The notes beneath the pieces are model-generated. The model worked only from the letters and a program-made list of their open reading frames with translations, did not search any database and was not told where the DNA came from. DNA of 16,787 bases from Pseudomonadota bacterium (lineage in GTDB: Bacteria > Pseudomonadota > Gammaproteobacteria > Burkholderiales > Burkholderiaceae), in the NCBI GenBank assembly GCA_029777935.1, contig JAKORH010000334.1, positions 1-16,787 of the forward strand, written 5' to 3'. The position numbers were made by a program, and so were the translations under genes. Shown here in pieces: positions 7,008 to 16,752 of this stretch; within the stretch, counting starts at the first letter, position 1, and the number at the start of each line of letters is the position of its first letter.

Positions 7008-10000
7008 TCAGCGCTCCAGCTCCGCCGGCTGACGGGTGAGCGCAGTAGCGCCGCCCGCCGGTGCGCCGCGCTTGAACCAGCGCTTCTCCCAACTGTCGAG
7101 GTACGAGTAGATCACCGGCACCACGACCAGCGTCAGAAGCGTGGAGGTGATCACGCCGCCGATGATCGCGCGGCCCATCGGCGCCTGCTGTTCGGCGCCC
7201 TCGCCCAGCCCGAGCGCGAGCGGCAGCATGCCGAAGATCATCGCGGCGGTGGTCATCAGGATGGGCCGCAGCCGCGTCTGCCCGGCATCGAGCAGCGCGT
7301 CGAGCTGGTTCATTCCCTTCCTCTGCCCCTGGTTGGCGAAGTCGACCAGCAGGATCGCGTTCTTCGTGACCAGCCCCATCAGGAACACGACACCGATCAT
7401 CGAGAAGATGTTCAGCGTCGTGTGCGTGGCGAGCAGCGCCAGCATCACGCCGACGATCGACAGCGGCAGCGACGCCATGATGGCGACCGGCTGGATGAAG
7501 CTGCCGAATTGCGATGCCAGCACGATGTAGATGAAGATGACCGCGAGCGCGAGCGCGCCGACGATCGCGGCGCTCACTTCCTGCTGGTCGCGGATCTGGC
7601 CGCCGACGTCGAAGCGCAGCCCCGGCGGCAGCTCGTACGACTTGACCAGCTCCTGCACCTCCTTGCCGGCATCGCCGGCCGGCCGCCCCTCGACGTTGGC
7701 GAACAAGGCGACTCTTCGCTGCAGGTCCTGGCGGCGGATGTTGTCCGGGTTGATCGTGCGCGCCAGTGTCGCGATCGCGCGCAGCGGCACCACCTCGGGC
7801 TGGCCGTCGGCCAGCATGCGGCCGGTGGCGATATTCAGGTTGGCGATGTCGTCGGTGATCGTCCTGTTCGCGCGCGGCAGTTGCGTGATCACTTCGTAGT
7901 TCTGCCCGTCGGGGGCCAGCCAGTAGCCGGAGTTCTCGCCGCCGACCAGCGCGCGCAGCGTGGCGCCGAGCTGCGCGTGCGTGATGCCGTACTCGGCCGC
8001 GAGCTCCGGCTTCAGTCGCACCGACAGCGCCGGCGTGCCGTCCTTGATCGACACGTCGATGTCGGTCACGCCGCGGATCTGCGCGACCTTGTTCCTGAAG
8101 TCGGCCATCACGCGCCGCATCTCGGCGTCGTTGTTGCCGAGCAGCGCGACGTAGATCGCGCCCTGGAAGCCGACCGTGAGCTGCACGCCGGGGATGCCGG
8201 CGACGCGCTTGCGGATCGCTTCCTCGATCTGCTTCTGCGACCGCCTGCGCTCGGCCCTCGGCACCAGCTTCAGGTTGATGCGGCCCGTGTTGTGTGCGCC
8301 GTCGGTGCCGATCGAGGTGTCGACCGATTCGATTTCCGGAAACTCGCGCAGCACGGCCTCGACGCGCTTGACGCGCTCGTCGGCGTACTCGAGGCTCGAG
8401 CCCACCGGCAGCGTCAGCGACACGCTGGTGAAGCTCTGGTCCGCGTCGGGCATCAGCTCTCCGCCGACCAGGGCGGCGATCGGCAGGCTGAGCAGGAAGC
8501 TCGCGGTCGCGATCGCCAGCGTGGTCTTGCGCCGTTCGAGCGCGGCGCGCAGCAGCCGGTCGTAGATCCGGTGCCACGACTCGACCCAGTCGTCGAACCG
8601 GCGCAGCAGCGGGCCGATCCCGCGCAGGCCTTTCGCGCCCTGCGGCGGATCGCGCCACACCGCGGACAGCATCGGGTCGAGCGTGAAGCTGACGAACAGC
8701 GACACCAGCACCGCGACCACGACCGTCATGCCGAATGGGTAGAAGAACTTGCCGACGATGCCGCTCATGAACGCGATCGGCACGAACACCGCGACGATCG
8801 AGAACGTGGTCGCCAGCACCGCCAGCCCGATCTCGTCGGTGCCTTCGCGCGCGGCGGCGTAATGGTCCTTGCCCATACGGATGTGGCGCACGATGTTCTC
8901 GCGCACGACGATCGCATCGTCGATCAGCAGGCCGATGGTCAGCGACAGCGCCATCAGCGTCATGTAGTTGAGCGTGAAGCCGAGCGCATACAGCGCGATG
9001 AAGCTCGCGACGACCGCGATCGGCAGGGTCAGCCCGGTGATCACCGTGCTGCGCCACGAGCCCAGGAACAGGAACACGATCAGCACGGTGAGCGCCGCGC
9101 CCTCGAGGATCGTGTGCTTGACGTTGTCGACCGAGTGTTCGACGAAGTCGGCCATCGCCCACATGAACTTCAGCTCGACCCCGGACGGCAACTGCTTGCG
9201 GATGTCGTCGGCCGCCTCCTTCAGTTGCCGGCCGACCTGGACGATGTTGGCGTCCTGCGCCTTGAACACCCACACGCCGATCGCGGGCCGGCCGTCGATG
9301 CGCGTCAGCGACTGCCGCTCGGCCTCGCCGTCGACGACCTGCGCCACCTGCGCCAGCAGGATCGGCACGCCGGCTCTGCGCGCGACGATGACCTGGTTGA
9401 AATCCGCCGGCGTCGCGAGCCGCCCGTCGACACGGACGATTTCCTCCGAGGTCGGGTTCGAGATGGTCCCCACCGGCACGCTGACGTTCGCGCTGCGCAG
9501 CGCCTGCACGACCTGATCGACCGTCAGCCCGAGCGCGGTCAGCCTCGCCGGATCCACGCGCGCCTGGATCTGCCGCGTGACGGTGCCGCCGAGGTCGACG
9601 CGCCCCACGCCGTTGATGCGCTCGAAGCCCTTCTGCACCACCTGCTCGGCGATCAGCGTCAACTCGCGCTGGCTGCGCTCCTTGCCGAGCAGCGCGAACG
9701 ACGCGACCGGCTGGTCGTTCTCGGTCTGCGCGCGCGTGACGATCGGGTCCTTGGCGTCGCGCGGGAAGCCGGCGCGGATCTGCGCCAGCTTGTCGCGCAC
9801 CTCCTGCATCGCGCGCGTGAGGTCGACGTCGAGCCGGAACTCGACCCACGTCAGCGAGCGACCCTCGTCCGAGCGCGACAGGATGCGCTTCACTCCCGCG
9901 ACCGTATTGACCGCCGTCTCGACCGGCTTGGCCAGGTCGTTCTCGACCTGCTCGGGCGACGCGCCCGGGTAGTTGATCCAGATCTGCACGCCCGGCGGGC

Positions 10001-10121
10001 TGATGTCGGGCATCGGTTCGACCCCGAGCCGCGCGTAAGAGAACAGTCCCAGCACGGTCAGCGCGACCATCACCATGGTCGCGAATACCGGGTGATGGAT
10101 CGCGACGCGCGTCATCCACAT
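7008..10121 (-). CDS. RND (HAE1-type) multidrug efflux inner-membrane transporter
   Basis: 1037 residues, the normal length for an AcrB/MdtB-type pump. It is a proton-driven trimeric inner-membrane transporter exporting drugs or other amphiphiles from the periplasm. The N-terminus [21 protein letters not shown] is the first TM helix; the first porter domain starts with the usual LGVEPMPDI and [10 protein letters not shown]. The proton-relay acids are Asp401 and Asp402 in [16 protein letters not shown], and the matching lysine is Lys920 in [13 protein letters not shown], so the pump looks active. Substrate range cannot be deduced. The start is 21 nt after the adaptor stop, implying one transcript; ATG 10115 is an alternative start two codons on. 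There is no outer-membrane factor gene next to it, so it presumably borrows a TolC/OprM-type channel encoded elsewhere. Confidence 0.97.
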   Translation of the reverse strand: MWMTRVAIHHPVFATMVMVALTVLGLFSYARLGVEPMPDISPPGVQIWINYPGASPEQVENDLAKPVETAVNTVAGVKRILSRSDEGRSLTWVEFRLDVDLTRAMQEVRDKLAQIRAGFPRDAKDPIVTRAQTENDQPVASFALLGKERSQRELTLIAEQVVQKGFERINGVGRVDLGGTVTRQIQARVDPARLTALGLTVDQVVQALRSANVSVPVGTISNPTSEEIVRVDGRLATPADFNQVIVARRAGVPILLAQVAQVVDGEAERQSLTRIDGRPAIGVWVFKAQDANIVQVGRQLKEAADDIRKQLPSGVELKFMWAMADFVEHSVDNVKHTILEGAALTVLIVFLFLGSWRSTVITGLTLPIAVVASFIALYALGFTLNYMTLMALSLTIGLLIDDAIVVRENIVRHIRMGKDHYAAAREGTDEIGLAVLATTFSIVAVFVPIAFMSGIVGKFFYPFGMTVVVAVLVSLFVSFTLDPMLSAVWRDPPQGAKGLRGIGPLLRRFDDWVESWHRIYDRLLRAALERRKTTLAIATASFLLSLPIAALVGGELMPDADQSFTSVSLTLPVGSSLEYADERVKRVEAVLREFPEIESVDTSIGTDGAHNTGRINLKLVPRAERRRSQKQIEEAIRKRVAGIPGVQLTVGFQGAIYVALLGNNDAEMRRVMADFRNKVAQIRGVTDIDVSIKDGTPALSVRLKPELAAEYGITHAQLGATLRALVGGENSGYWLAPDGQNYEVITQLPRANRTITDDIANLNIATGRMLADGQPEVVPLRAIATLARTINPDNIRRQDLQRRVALFANVEGRPAGDAGKEVQELVKSYELPPGLRFDVGGQIRDQQEVSAAIVGALALAVIFIYIVLASQFGSFIQPVAIMASLPLSIVGVMLALLATHTTLNIFSMIGVVFLMGLVTKNAILLVDFANQGQRKGMNQLDALLDAGQTRLRPILMTTAAMIFGMLPLALGLGEGAEQQAPMGRAIIGGVITSTLLTLVVVPVIYSYLDSWEKRWFKRGAPAGGATALTRQPAELER

Positions 10122-10142
10122 GGCAGGAGCTCGCGGCGGCGA

Positions 10143-11336
10143 TCAGTTCGACACGGGGTTCGAAACGGAAACGCGCGGCGCGTCCTTGTCGGCGACCTTC
10201 GAGTCGGGCGGGCCGTTGACGATGCGGGCGGCGAGCCCTTCGCGCAGATTGTCGAAGCGGGTCGCCAGCACGCGATCGGACGGTGCGATCCCGCCCGTGA
10301 TCTCGACCAGTTGCGCGCGCTCGTCGCGACGGCCGAGCTGCACCGCGCGCCTGACGAGCTTGCCGTCGGCGATGATCCACACGCCCGGCTGGCCGCCCTC
10401 GGCGCGGATCGCCGACAGCGGCAGCGCCGGCACTTCGCCTTCAGTGCCGACCTGCATGTTCACGCGCGCGAACATTCCGGCGCGCAGCAGCCAGCCGGTC
10501 TCGTTGCGCACGTTCGGCAGCCGCACGTACAGGCTGAGCGTGCGCGAGCCCGCCTCGGCCGCCGGATTGATGCGGTCGACGCGCGCCGCGAAGCGCCGGC
10601 CTGCCAGCCCCTCGATCTCGATGTCGACCGGCGCGCCCTGCGCGACCTGCGCCACGTCCGACACCGGCGCCTGCGCCTGCACTTCGAGTTCGGCCAGATC
10701 CACGATCGTCAGCAGCGGCGCGTCGAATGCGACCTTCTCGCCCGGTTGCACGTGTCGCTTGGCGACCTCGCCTGCGATCGGCGCGCGCACGACCGCGTCG
10801 CCGAACTGCAGTTGCACCTGCGCCAGTTGCGCCTGTGCGACCTCGACCGCCGCCGCCTGCGCGCGGTACGCGGCGTCAGCGGTGTCCATCGCGTTCTGCG
10901 AGATAAAGTTCTGCCGGATGAGCTGCGCGTTGGCCTCGCGCGTGCGCTCCGACTGCGCGAGCTGGGCGCGCGTCGATTCGAGCGCCGCCACGCGCTCGGC
11001 GAGCTGCGCGCGCAACTGCGCGGTGTCGAATTCGGCGACGATCTGCCCGGCGGCGACGCGGTCGCCCTCGCGCACCAGCACGCGCTTGACCTCGGCCGAC
11101 AGCTTCGAACGCACGGTCGCCTGCGACAGCGCCTGCACGTTGCCCGGGAACGCGAGCTTGACCGCGAGCCGGCGCGGCGCGACCTGCACCACGTCGCGCG
11201 CGGTGAACGCGAGCGGCGGCACTTCCTTTGCCGCCGGCTGGCCGAGCTTGCCTGACTTCAGCGCCAAGGCCGCGGTGCCGCCGCCCGCGATCAGCAGTGC
11301 TGCGCCGATCAGCAACCACCTGCGTCGCATGGACAT
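10143..11336 (-). CDS. RND efflux periplasmic adaptor subunit (membrane fusion protein)
   Basis: 397 residues. It bridges the RND pump encoded just downstream and an outer-membrane channel. Residues 4-26 are an RRR-led hydrophobic segment without a lipobox cysteine, so it is a signal anchor or cleaved signal rather than a lipoprotein. The lipoyl half-motifs are at about 74-103 (VRSKLSAEVKRVLVREGDRV and AGQIVAEFD) and about 183-212 (VRAPIAGEVAKRHVQPGEKV). Between them, about 105-178, is the Ala/Gln-rich alpha-hairpin that docks on the channel. A beta-barrel and a membrane-proximal domain follow. ATG 11336 has GAGGGGG about 4-5 nt upstream; ATG 11330, two codons on, is nearly as good. A GATAAT-like -10 at 11374-11379 has no matching -35. 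The gene lies 166 bp downstream of ntrC on the same strand, so read-through is possible. Confidence 0.95.
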   Translation of the reverse strand: MSMRRRWLLIGAALLIAGGGTAALALKSGKLGQPAAKEVPPLAFTARDVVQVAPRRLAVKLAFPGNVQALSQATVRSKLSAEVKRVLVREGDRVAAGQIVAEFDTAQLRAQLAERVAALESTRAQLAQSERTREANAQLIRQNFISQNAMDTADAAYRAQAAAVEVAQAQLAQVQLQFGDAVVRAPIAGEVAKRHVQPGEKVAFDAPLLTIVDLAELEVQAQAPVSDVAQVAQGAPVDIEIEGLAGRRFAARVDRINPAAEAGSRTLSLYVRLPNVRNETGWLLRAGMFARVNMQVGTEGEVPALPLSAIRAEGGQPGVWIIADGKLVRRAVQLGRRDERAQLVEITGGIAPSDRVLATRFDNLREGLAARIVNGPPDSKVADKDAPRVSVSNPVSN

Positions 11337-11473
11337 CGAACCCCCTCGTTGTATCGATTCTTGTGCGGGCGCGATTATCGGCGCATGGGCGGCGGCCGCC
11401 TGCGCCTTGCGACGAACCGCGAAATGCGGCGACGAATTGCAGTCGTGCCCGACGGGCGCGGCGACCGCGCGGC

Positions 11474-11499
11474 GTCGCCCCGGCGAAGGCCGGGGCGAC
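11474..11499. repeat. REP-like GC hairpin just after ntrC
   Basis: A perfect 11-bp stem, GTCGCCCCGGC with GCCGGGGCGAC, and a GAAG loop, starting 3 nt beyond the ntrC stop. It has no U-tract. Its sequence is close to the elements at 14055-14124, so it is better read as a dispersed palindromic repeat that may also protect or end the ntrC message. Confidence 0.7.
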
Positions 11500-11502
11500 G
11501 AG

Positions 11503-12938
<1,436 letters not shown>

Positions 12939-12942
<4 letters not shown>

Positions 12943-14030
12943 GCGAGCGGCAATAGGATGCGGAAATCGGTGCGCCCGGGGCGCGAATCGAACTCGATCA
13001 TCCCTTCGTTCTGCTGCACGAAGGTCTGCGCCAGCGTCAGACCCAGACCGCTGCCGCCCTCGCGGCCGGACACCAGCGGAAAGAAGATGCGTTCGCGCAG
13101 TTCCTCCGGGATACCGGGTCCGTTGTCGATCACATGCAGGTCCAGTGCCAGCCGGCAGTGCCGGCGCGCGATCGTCACGCGGCGCGCCACGCGCGTTCGC
13201 AGCACGATCTGCGCCGAGCCGGCGGCGATCTGTGGCTCGAGTGCCTGCGCGGCGTTGCGCACGATGTTCAGCAGCGCCTGGATAAGCTGCTCCCTGTCGC
13301 CGCGGATGTCGGGCGCCGACGCGTCGTAGTCGCGCACGATCTCGAGCCCCTTCGGAAACTCGGCCAGGATCAGCGCGCGCACCCGCTCGCACGCCTCGTG
13401 CACGTTGAAGTCCGCGATCACGCGCGGCGCGCGATGCGGCGCGAGCAGCCGGTCGACCAGCGCCTGCAGGCGGTCGGCCTCGGAGATGATCACGCGCGTG
13501 TACTCGCGCTGCTCGTTCGAGCCGAGTTCCGATTCCAGCAACTGGGCCGCGCCGCGGATGCCGCCCAGCGGATTCTTGATCTCGTGCGCGAGGTTGCGCA
13601 GCATCTGCCGGTTGGCCTCGCTTTGGTCGAGCTGGCGTTCCTCGCGGCTGACTCGCAGTTGCTGCTCGATCTCGGCCAGTTCCAGCAGCAGCGGCGTGTC
13701 GTCGGCATACAGCGCGGTGGCGGTGGCCTGCACCGTCAGCGGCTCGCGCGGCACGCGCCTGAGGTCGATCAGCTGCCGCCGCTGGCCGAGATCGTCGGCG
13801 CGCGCCTGCACCAGCAGGCGATCGATCAGTCCGTCCTCGATGAACAGCCGCCCAGCCGGCTGTCCGATCAGGTTCTTGCGCGAGGCTTCGAGCAACTGCT
13901 CGGCGGCTTGGTTGGCGAATACCACGCGCGCACTGTCGTCGAACACGAGCACTGCGGTCGACAGCAGGTCGAGCCCCTGATAGCGGCCGGTCAGCCGCGC
14001 GGCAGTGAAATCGGGATCGAACCAGGTCAT
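12939..14030 (-). CDS. ntrB: Nitrogen regulation sensor histidine kinase NtrB (NR-II)
   Basis: 363 residues, no membrane segments: a cytoplasmic kinase/phosphatase that controls NtrC in response to PII. PAS-like sensor at about 15-125 (LLSTAVLVFDDSARVVFANQ). The H-box LAHEIKNPLGGIRGAAQLLE has the phospho-acceptor His149. The N-box is IVRNAAQAL (257-264), the G1 box DNGPGIPEE (302-310), the F-box RIFFPLV, and the G2 box SGREGGSGLGL (321-331). The pattern matches enterobacterial NtrB closely. I chose ATG 14030 although its Shine-Dalgarno is weak: the frame can be extended to ATG 14081, but those 17 residues (MGPGLRRGD...) come from the REP-like repeat upstream. Overlaps ntrC by 4 nt. Confidence 0.97.
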
Positions 14031-14054
14031 CGTGGTGACCCGTTGACAAGTCCC

Positions 14055-14124
14055 GTCGCCCCGGCGCAGGCCGGGGCCCAATGTGCAGCGCTGGAAATTG
14101 GGTCCCGGCGTTCGCCGGGACGAC
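14055..14124. repeat. BIME-like pair of inverted REP-type elements
   Basis: Two 28-bp copies in inverted orientation, at 14055-14082 and 14097-14124, identical at 24 of 28 positions when one is reverse-complemented. Each folds into its own CCCGGC/GCCGGG-type hairpin. The 14-bp spacer contains the palindrome CAGCGCTG (14086-14093). It fills the gap between the DUF4124 gene and ntrB. Such paired palindromes usually mark a transcript boundary or stabilise the upstream message. The arrangement is visible directly; copy number elsewhere in the genome is not. Confidence 0.8.
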
Positions 14125-14130
14125 GGCGCG

Positions 14131-14631
14131 CTACTGACGCTGCAGCAGCGCGATCTCGCGCCTCAGCGATGCGACGTTGGTCTCGCTGCGCTGGATGTCG
14201 GCCTGCAGCCGCTGCACGCGCTCCTGGTACAGCGCGTAGTTGCGCTCGTCGCCGCGCCGCTCCGGCTCGCCGTTGTTGTATTCCGCTCGCATCCTGGCGA
14301 GCCGATCTTCCTCCGCTTTCAATTCGTCTTCCAGCACCCGCCGGCGGTCGCTGTCGCGAGCGCGCTGCGTGTCGCTGTCGACGCGGGGGAAGTTGGCCGG
14401 ACGCGGCTCCGTTGAAGCCGCAGAGGCGCGCGGCGACGTGCGTGGCCCCGGCAACGTGAGGATCGGCTGCACGTCGACCTTCTTGCAGCCCTTCGTGCTG
14501 CCCGTGTTCTGGTATGTCCGGTGGCCCTGGTCGTCGACGCACAGGAAGATGTCCTGCGCCACGGTCACGCGCGGCAGCGCCGCTAGCAGCGCCGCTGACA
14601 CCATCAGCCCGATTCCGTTTGCGTTGCCCAT
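14131..14631 (-). CDS. Small secreted DUF4124-like coiled-coil protein between glnA and ntrB
   Basis: 166 residues, function unknown. Signal peptide about 1-25 (MGNANGIGLMVSAALLAALP then RVTVAQ, likely cleaved after A25 or so). Residues 27-55 (FLCVDDQGHRTYQNTGS followed by KGCKKVDV) resemble the DUF4124 module: an aromatic/Asp-x-x-Gly-x-x-x-Tyr pattern and two cysteines, Cys31 and Cys49, that could form a disulfide. A low-complexity Pro-rich linker precedes a Glu/Arg/Leu-rich coiled coil from about 90 to 166 (EDELKAEEDRLARMRAEYNN). So it is probably a periplasmic protein that oligomerises. It sits between glnA and ntrBC, a place where betaproteobacteria often keep such a gene. A link to nitrogen control is only implied by position. 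The frame is open 42 codons further upstream, but the signal peptide argues for ATG 14631; its Shine-Dalgarno is weak. Confidence 0.82.
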   Translation of the reverse strand: MGNANGIGLMVSAALLAALPRVTVAQDIFLCVDDQGHRTYQNTGSTKGCKKVDVQPILTLPGPRTSPRASAASTEPRPANFPRVDSDTQRARDSDRRRVLEDELKAEEDRLARMRAEYNNGEPERRGDERNYALYQERVQRLQADIQRSETNVASLRREIALLQRQ

Positions 14632-14750
14632 CAGTCCATAACGCGCAAATCCGCACGGCAGTGTACGCCGGGCGATGTCGGCGCGCGAGCATGGCCGCGG
14701 CCATCGGGCGGAGGCAGGCGTGATGTTCCATCGGAAGATCGGATGAGGTG

Positions 14751-14778
14751 CAAGCACAAAGGGGCGGTCGCCCGCCCC
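14751..14778 (-). terminator. Intrinsic terminator downstream of glnA
   Basis: Read on the minus strand, a perfect 7-bp stem GGGGCGG/CCGCCCC with a 4-nt loop is followed at once by TTTGTGCTTG. It lies about 35 nt past the glnA stop and before the DUF4124 gene. It fits the usual picture in which glnA is transcribed at high level while ntrBC gets partial read-through or its own promoter. Confidence 0.7.
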
Positions 14779-14786
14779 TCGTGTGC

Positions 14787-14805
14787 GTCGCCAGGCCGGG
14801 GCGAC
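14787..14805. repeat. Short GC hairpin 8 nt after glnA stop
   Basis: Inverted repeat GTCGCC/GGCGAC with a 7-nt loop rich in G and C. The GGCCGGGGCGAC half resembles the end of the REP-like element at 11474-11499, so this is likely a decayed copy. It sits between the glnA stop and the terminator. Confidence 0.5.
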
Positions 14806-14812
14806 CCCACCG

Positions 14813-16225
14813 CTACAGCGAGTAGTACATGTCGAACTCGACCGGGTGCGTGGTCATGCGGAAGCGCTGCACTTCTTCCATCTTCAGCGCAATGTAGGCA
14901 TCGATCATGTCGTTGCCGAACACGCCGCCGCGAGTCAGGAACTCGCGATCCTTGTCGAGGTTCGCCAGCGCCTCGTCGAGCGACGCGCACGGATGGGGAA
15001 CCTTGGCCGCCTCCTCCGGTTCGAGGTCGTACAGGTTCTTGTCCATCGGATCGCCCGGATGGATCTTGTTCTGCACGCCGTCCAGTCCCGCCATCAGCAT
15101 CGCCGCGAACGCGAGATACGGATTGGCAGTCGGATCCGGGAAGCGCACCTCGACGCGGCGGCCCTTCGGGTTCGACACGTACGGGATGCGGCAGGCGGCC
15201 GAGCGGTTGCGCGCCGAGTACGCGAGATTGATCGGCGCTTCGAAGCCCGGCACCAGCCGCTTGTAGCTGTTGGTGCCCGGGTTGGTGAACCCGTTCAGCG
15301 CCTTGGCGTGCTTGATGATGCCGCCGATGTAGTACAGCGCGAGATCGGACAGCCCGGCGTAGCCGTTGCCCGCGAACAGGTTGACGCCATCCTTCCAGAC
15401 GGACTGGTGCACGTGCATGCCGGAGCCGTTGTCGCCGACCACGGGCTTCGGCATGAAGGTCGCCGTCTTGCCGTAGCTCGCGGCGACGTTCCACACCGTG
15501 TACTTCAGGATCTGCATCCAGTCGGCGCGCTTGACCAGCGTCGAGAACTTGGTGCCGATCTCGCACTGGCCGGGCGCCGCCACCTCGTGGTGGTGCACCT
15601 CGACTTCGACGCCCTGCTGCTCGAGCAGCAGGCACATCTCGGAGCGGATGTCCTGCAGCGAATCGATCGGCGGCACCGGGAAGTAGCCGCCCTTGACCGG
15701 CGGGCGATGTGCGAGGTTGCCGGCTTCGTAGTCGATCCCGGTCGACCACGGCGCCTCCTCCGACTTGATCCTGACGGAGCAGCCCGACATGTCGACGTTC
15801 CACGTCACGCTGTCGAAGATGAAGAATTCAGGCTCCGGGCCGAAGTAGGCGGTGTCGCCCAGACCCGTGGTCTTCAGGTACGCCTCGGCGCGGCGCGCGA
15901 GCGAGCGCGGATCGCGGTCGTAGCCCTTGCCGGTCGAAGGCTCGATCACGTCGCACGACAGGATCAGCGTGTTCTCTTCGCGGAACGGATCCATGCGCGC
16001 CGTGCCCGGATCCGGCATCAGCAGCATGTCGGAGGCCTCGATGCCCTTCCAGCCGGCGATCGACGAGCCGTCGAACGCATGGCCGTGCTCGAACTTGTCG
16101 TCGTCGAACATCTTGGCGGGGACGGAGACGTGCTGTTCCTTGCCCCGGAAATCGGTAAAGCGCAGGTCAACGAATTTCACTTCGTTGTCCGCGATTATCT
16201 TCATGACGTCTTTGGCGCTCGCCAT
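14813..16225 (-). CDS. glnA: Glutamine synthetase type I (beta subtype)
   Basis: 470 residues, the usual length. Cytoplasmic dodecamer joining ammonium to glutamate with ATP, the main ammonium-assimilation enzyme. Visible signatures: the FDGSSIAGW loop at 51-59, [10 protein letters not shown] metal-binding region at 129-138 (Glu131 and Glu133), the [19 protein letters not shown]-binding segment at 260-275, [10 protein letters not shown] around 340-349 and [14 protein letters not shown] at 357-370. Tyr399 in [12 protein letters not shown] is the adenylylation site, so activity is expected to be tuned by GlnE. This marks it as the beta subtype. AGGAG lies about 8-10 nt before ATG 16225; an upstream in-frame ATG at 16291 would lie inside the promoter region and is rejected. 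Transcription is probably NtrC- and sigma-54-dependent (see upstream sites). Confidence 0.99.
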   Translation of the reverse strand: MASAKDVMKIIADNEVKFVDLRFTDFRGKEQHVSVPAKMFDDDKFEHGHAFDGSSIAGWKGIEASDMLLMPDPGTARMDPFREENTLILSCDVIEPSTGKGYDRDPRSLARRAEAYLKTTGLGDTAYFGPEPEFFIFDSVTWNVDMSGCSVRIKSEEAPWSTGIDYEAGNLAHRPPVKGGYFPVPPIDSLQDIRSEMCLLLEQQGVEVEVHHHEVAAPGQCEIGTKFSTLVKRADWMQILKYTVWNVAASYGKTATFMPKPVVGDNGSGMHVHQSVWKDGVNLFAGNGYAGLSDLALYYIGGIIKHAKALNGFTNPGTNSYKRLVPGFEAPINLAYSARNRSAACRIPYVSNPKGRRVEVRFPDPTANPYLAFAAMLMAGLDGVQNKIHPGDPMDKNLYDLEPEEAAKVPHPCASLDEALANLDKDREFLTRGGVFGNDMIDAYIALKMEEVQRFRMTTHPVEFDMYYSL

Positions 16226-16247
16226 CGCGTGTTCTCCTCTGAATGAA

Positions 16248-16263
16248 AGCTGGTCGCGTGCCA
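16248..16263 (-). promoter_or_regulatory. Second candidate sigma-54 promoter, proximal to glnA
   Basis: Minus strand TGGCACG-N4-CAGCT. The -24 block is perfect against the TGGCACG-N4-TTGCW consensus; the -12 block keeps GC at the right spacing but lacks both preceding Ts. Transcription would start near 16237, right on the glnA ribosome-binding site, so it is less likely to be the working promoter than the one at 16297-16312. Confidence 0.35.
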
Positions 16264-16296
16264 CCGGATCGGGCCGGCGCATCGGTTTCAATGATT

Positions 16297-16312
16297 AGCA
16301 GGAAGCGTGCCG
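16297..16312 (-). promoter_or_regulatory. Sigma-54 (RpoN) promoter of glnA
   Basis: Minus strand CGGCACG-N4-CTGCT, with GG and GC separated by the required 10 bases; only two of the twelve fixed positions differ from TGGCACG-N4-TTGCW. Predicted start near 16286, giving a leader of about 60 nt that includes the AGGAG site. Confidence 0.75.
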
Positions 16313-16408
16313 TGCTGCCGCAAACGGGCGTCCCGACGCACCTCGCTCGTGCGCAGAACGTTCAGCAGCACCCGAACGCGAACCGAATCGGCCCAAGATC
16401 GTCATGAA

Positions 16409-16425
16409 TGCACTGACCGGGTGCA
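16409..16425. promoter_or_regulatory. NtrC enhancer site upstream of glnA
   Basis: TGCACTGACCGGGTGCA: a 17-bp dyad with perfect TGCAC/GTGCA ends matching the known NtrC consensus TGCACC-N5-GGTGCA. Its centre is about 130 bp upstream of the predicted sigma-54 start, the distance range known for NtrC at enterobacterial glnA. Confidence 0.78.
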
Positions 16426-16428
16426 TTA

Positions 16429-16445
16429 TGCACCGCGGAAATGCT
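16429..16445. promoter_or_regulatory. Probable second, weaker NtrC site
   Basis: One perfect half-site TGCACC followed after five bases by AATGCT, a degraded second half. Its centre lies 20 bp, about two helical turns, from the strong site at 16409-16425, which would allow cooperative NtrC binding. Confidence 0.45.
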
Positions 16446-16464
16446 CAACGCACCGTGGCTGGGT

Positions 16465-16752
16465 CTAGAACCTATCCGTGAGTAATTCGTGCGATGCGTT
16501 GTCGCCAGAAAGCCCGGATGCAAGGCGCCCGGCGCAGGACAGTAGCCCGGCCTACGGCCGAGCCGGGCAACACCGCAGCCGGGCTTTCTGGCGACAACCC
16601 GAAGGGACGGGCCGCTGAGCAACGGCGGACGCCGTTGCGGGCCCGATCGGGCGTATGGACGCGCGCAGGCGCAAAGCGCCTGCGCAGTGGCTCGCATCGC
16701 GTTGTTGCTCGTCGCTTATTTGGATGAACCAAACCGCGCTCCTCGCGTCTAG
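16465..16752. repeat. Multi-hairpin intergenic element of unknown nature
   Basis: About 290 bp without a credible gene but packed with palindromes. After the 20-bp inverted repeat at 16498-16598 come AACGGC/GCCGTT (16621-16636), the perfect 12-bp palindrome GCCCGATCGGGC (16641-16652), GCGCAGGCGC/GCGCCTGCGC with an AAA loop (16663-16685), and TTTGG/CCAAA (16719-16733). GCGATGCG at 16491 is mirrored by CGCATCGC at 16693. TCTAG occurs at 16464-16468 and 16748-16752, possibly a chance target duplication. It resembles a dispersed non-coding repeat or MITE-like relic; a structured RNA is the alternative. The last 35 bp of the window after it show nothing I can name. Confidence 0.55.
16498..16598. 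repeat. Long perfect inverted repeat with nested hairpin
   Basis: Arms of 20 bp, GTTGTCGCCAGAAAGCCCGG at 16498-16517 and its exact reverse complement at 16579-16598, enclosing 61 bp. Inside, GCCCGGC (16545-16551) and GCCGGGC (16562-16568) form a second stem. No open frame here looks like protein. It is part of the larger structured element at 16465-16752. Confidence 0.85.

Noticed and set aside
7422..11255. A 1,277-codon open frame on the plus strand across the RND genes.
   Set aside because: It is antisense to two clearly recognised genes; the translation is rich in Arg, His, Asp and Ala with no domain, as expected from the opposite strand of GC-rich codons.
16226..16291. Upstream extension of GlnA by 22 residues.
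   Set aside because: The strong AGGAG site and the standard N-terminus MASAKDVMK support ATG 16225, and the extension lies in the promoter/leader.
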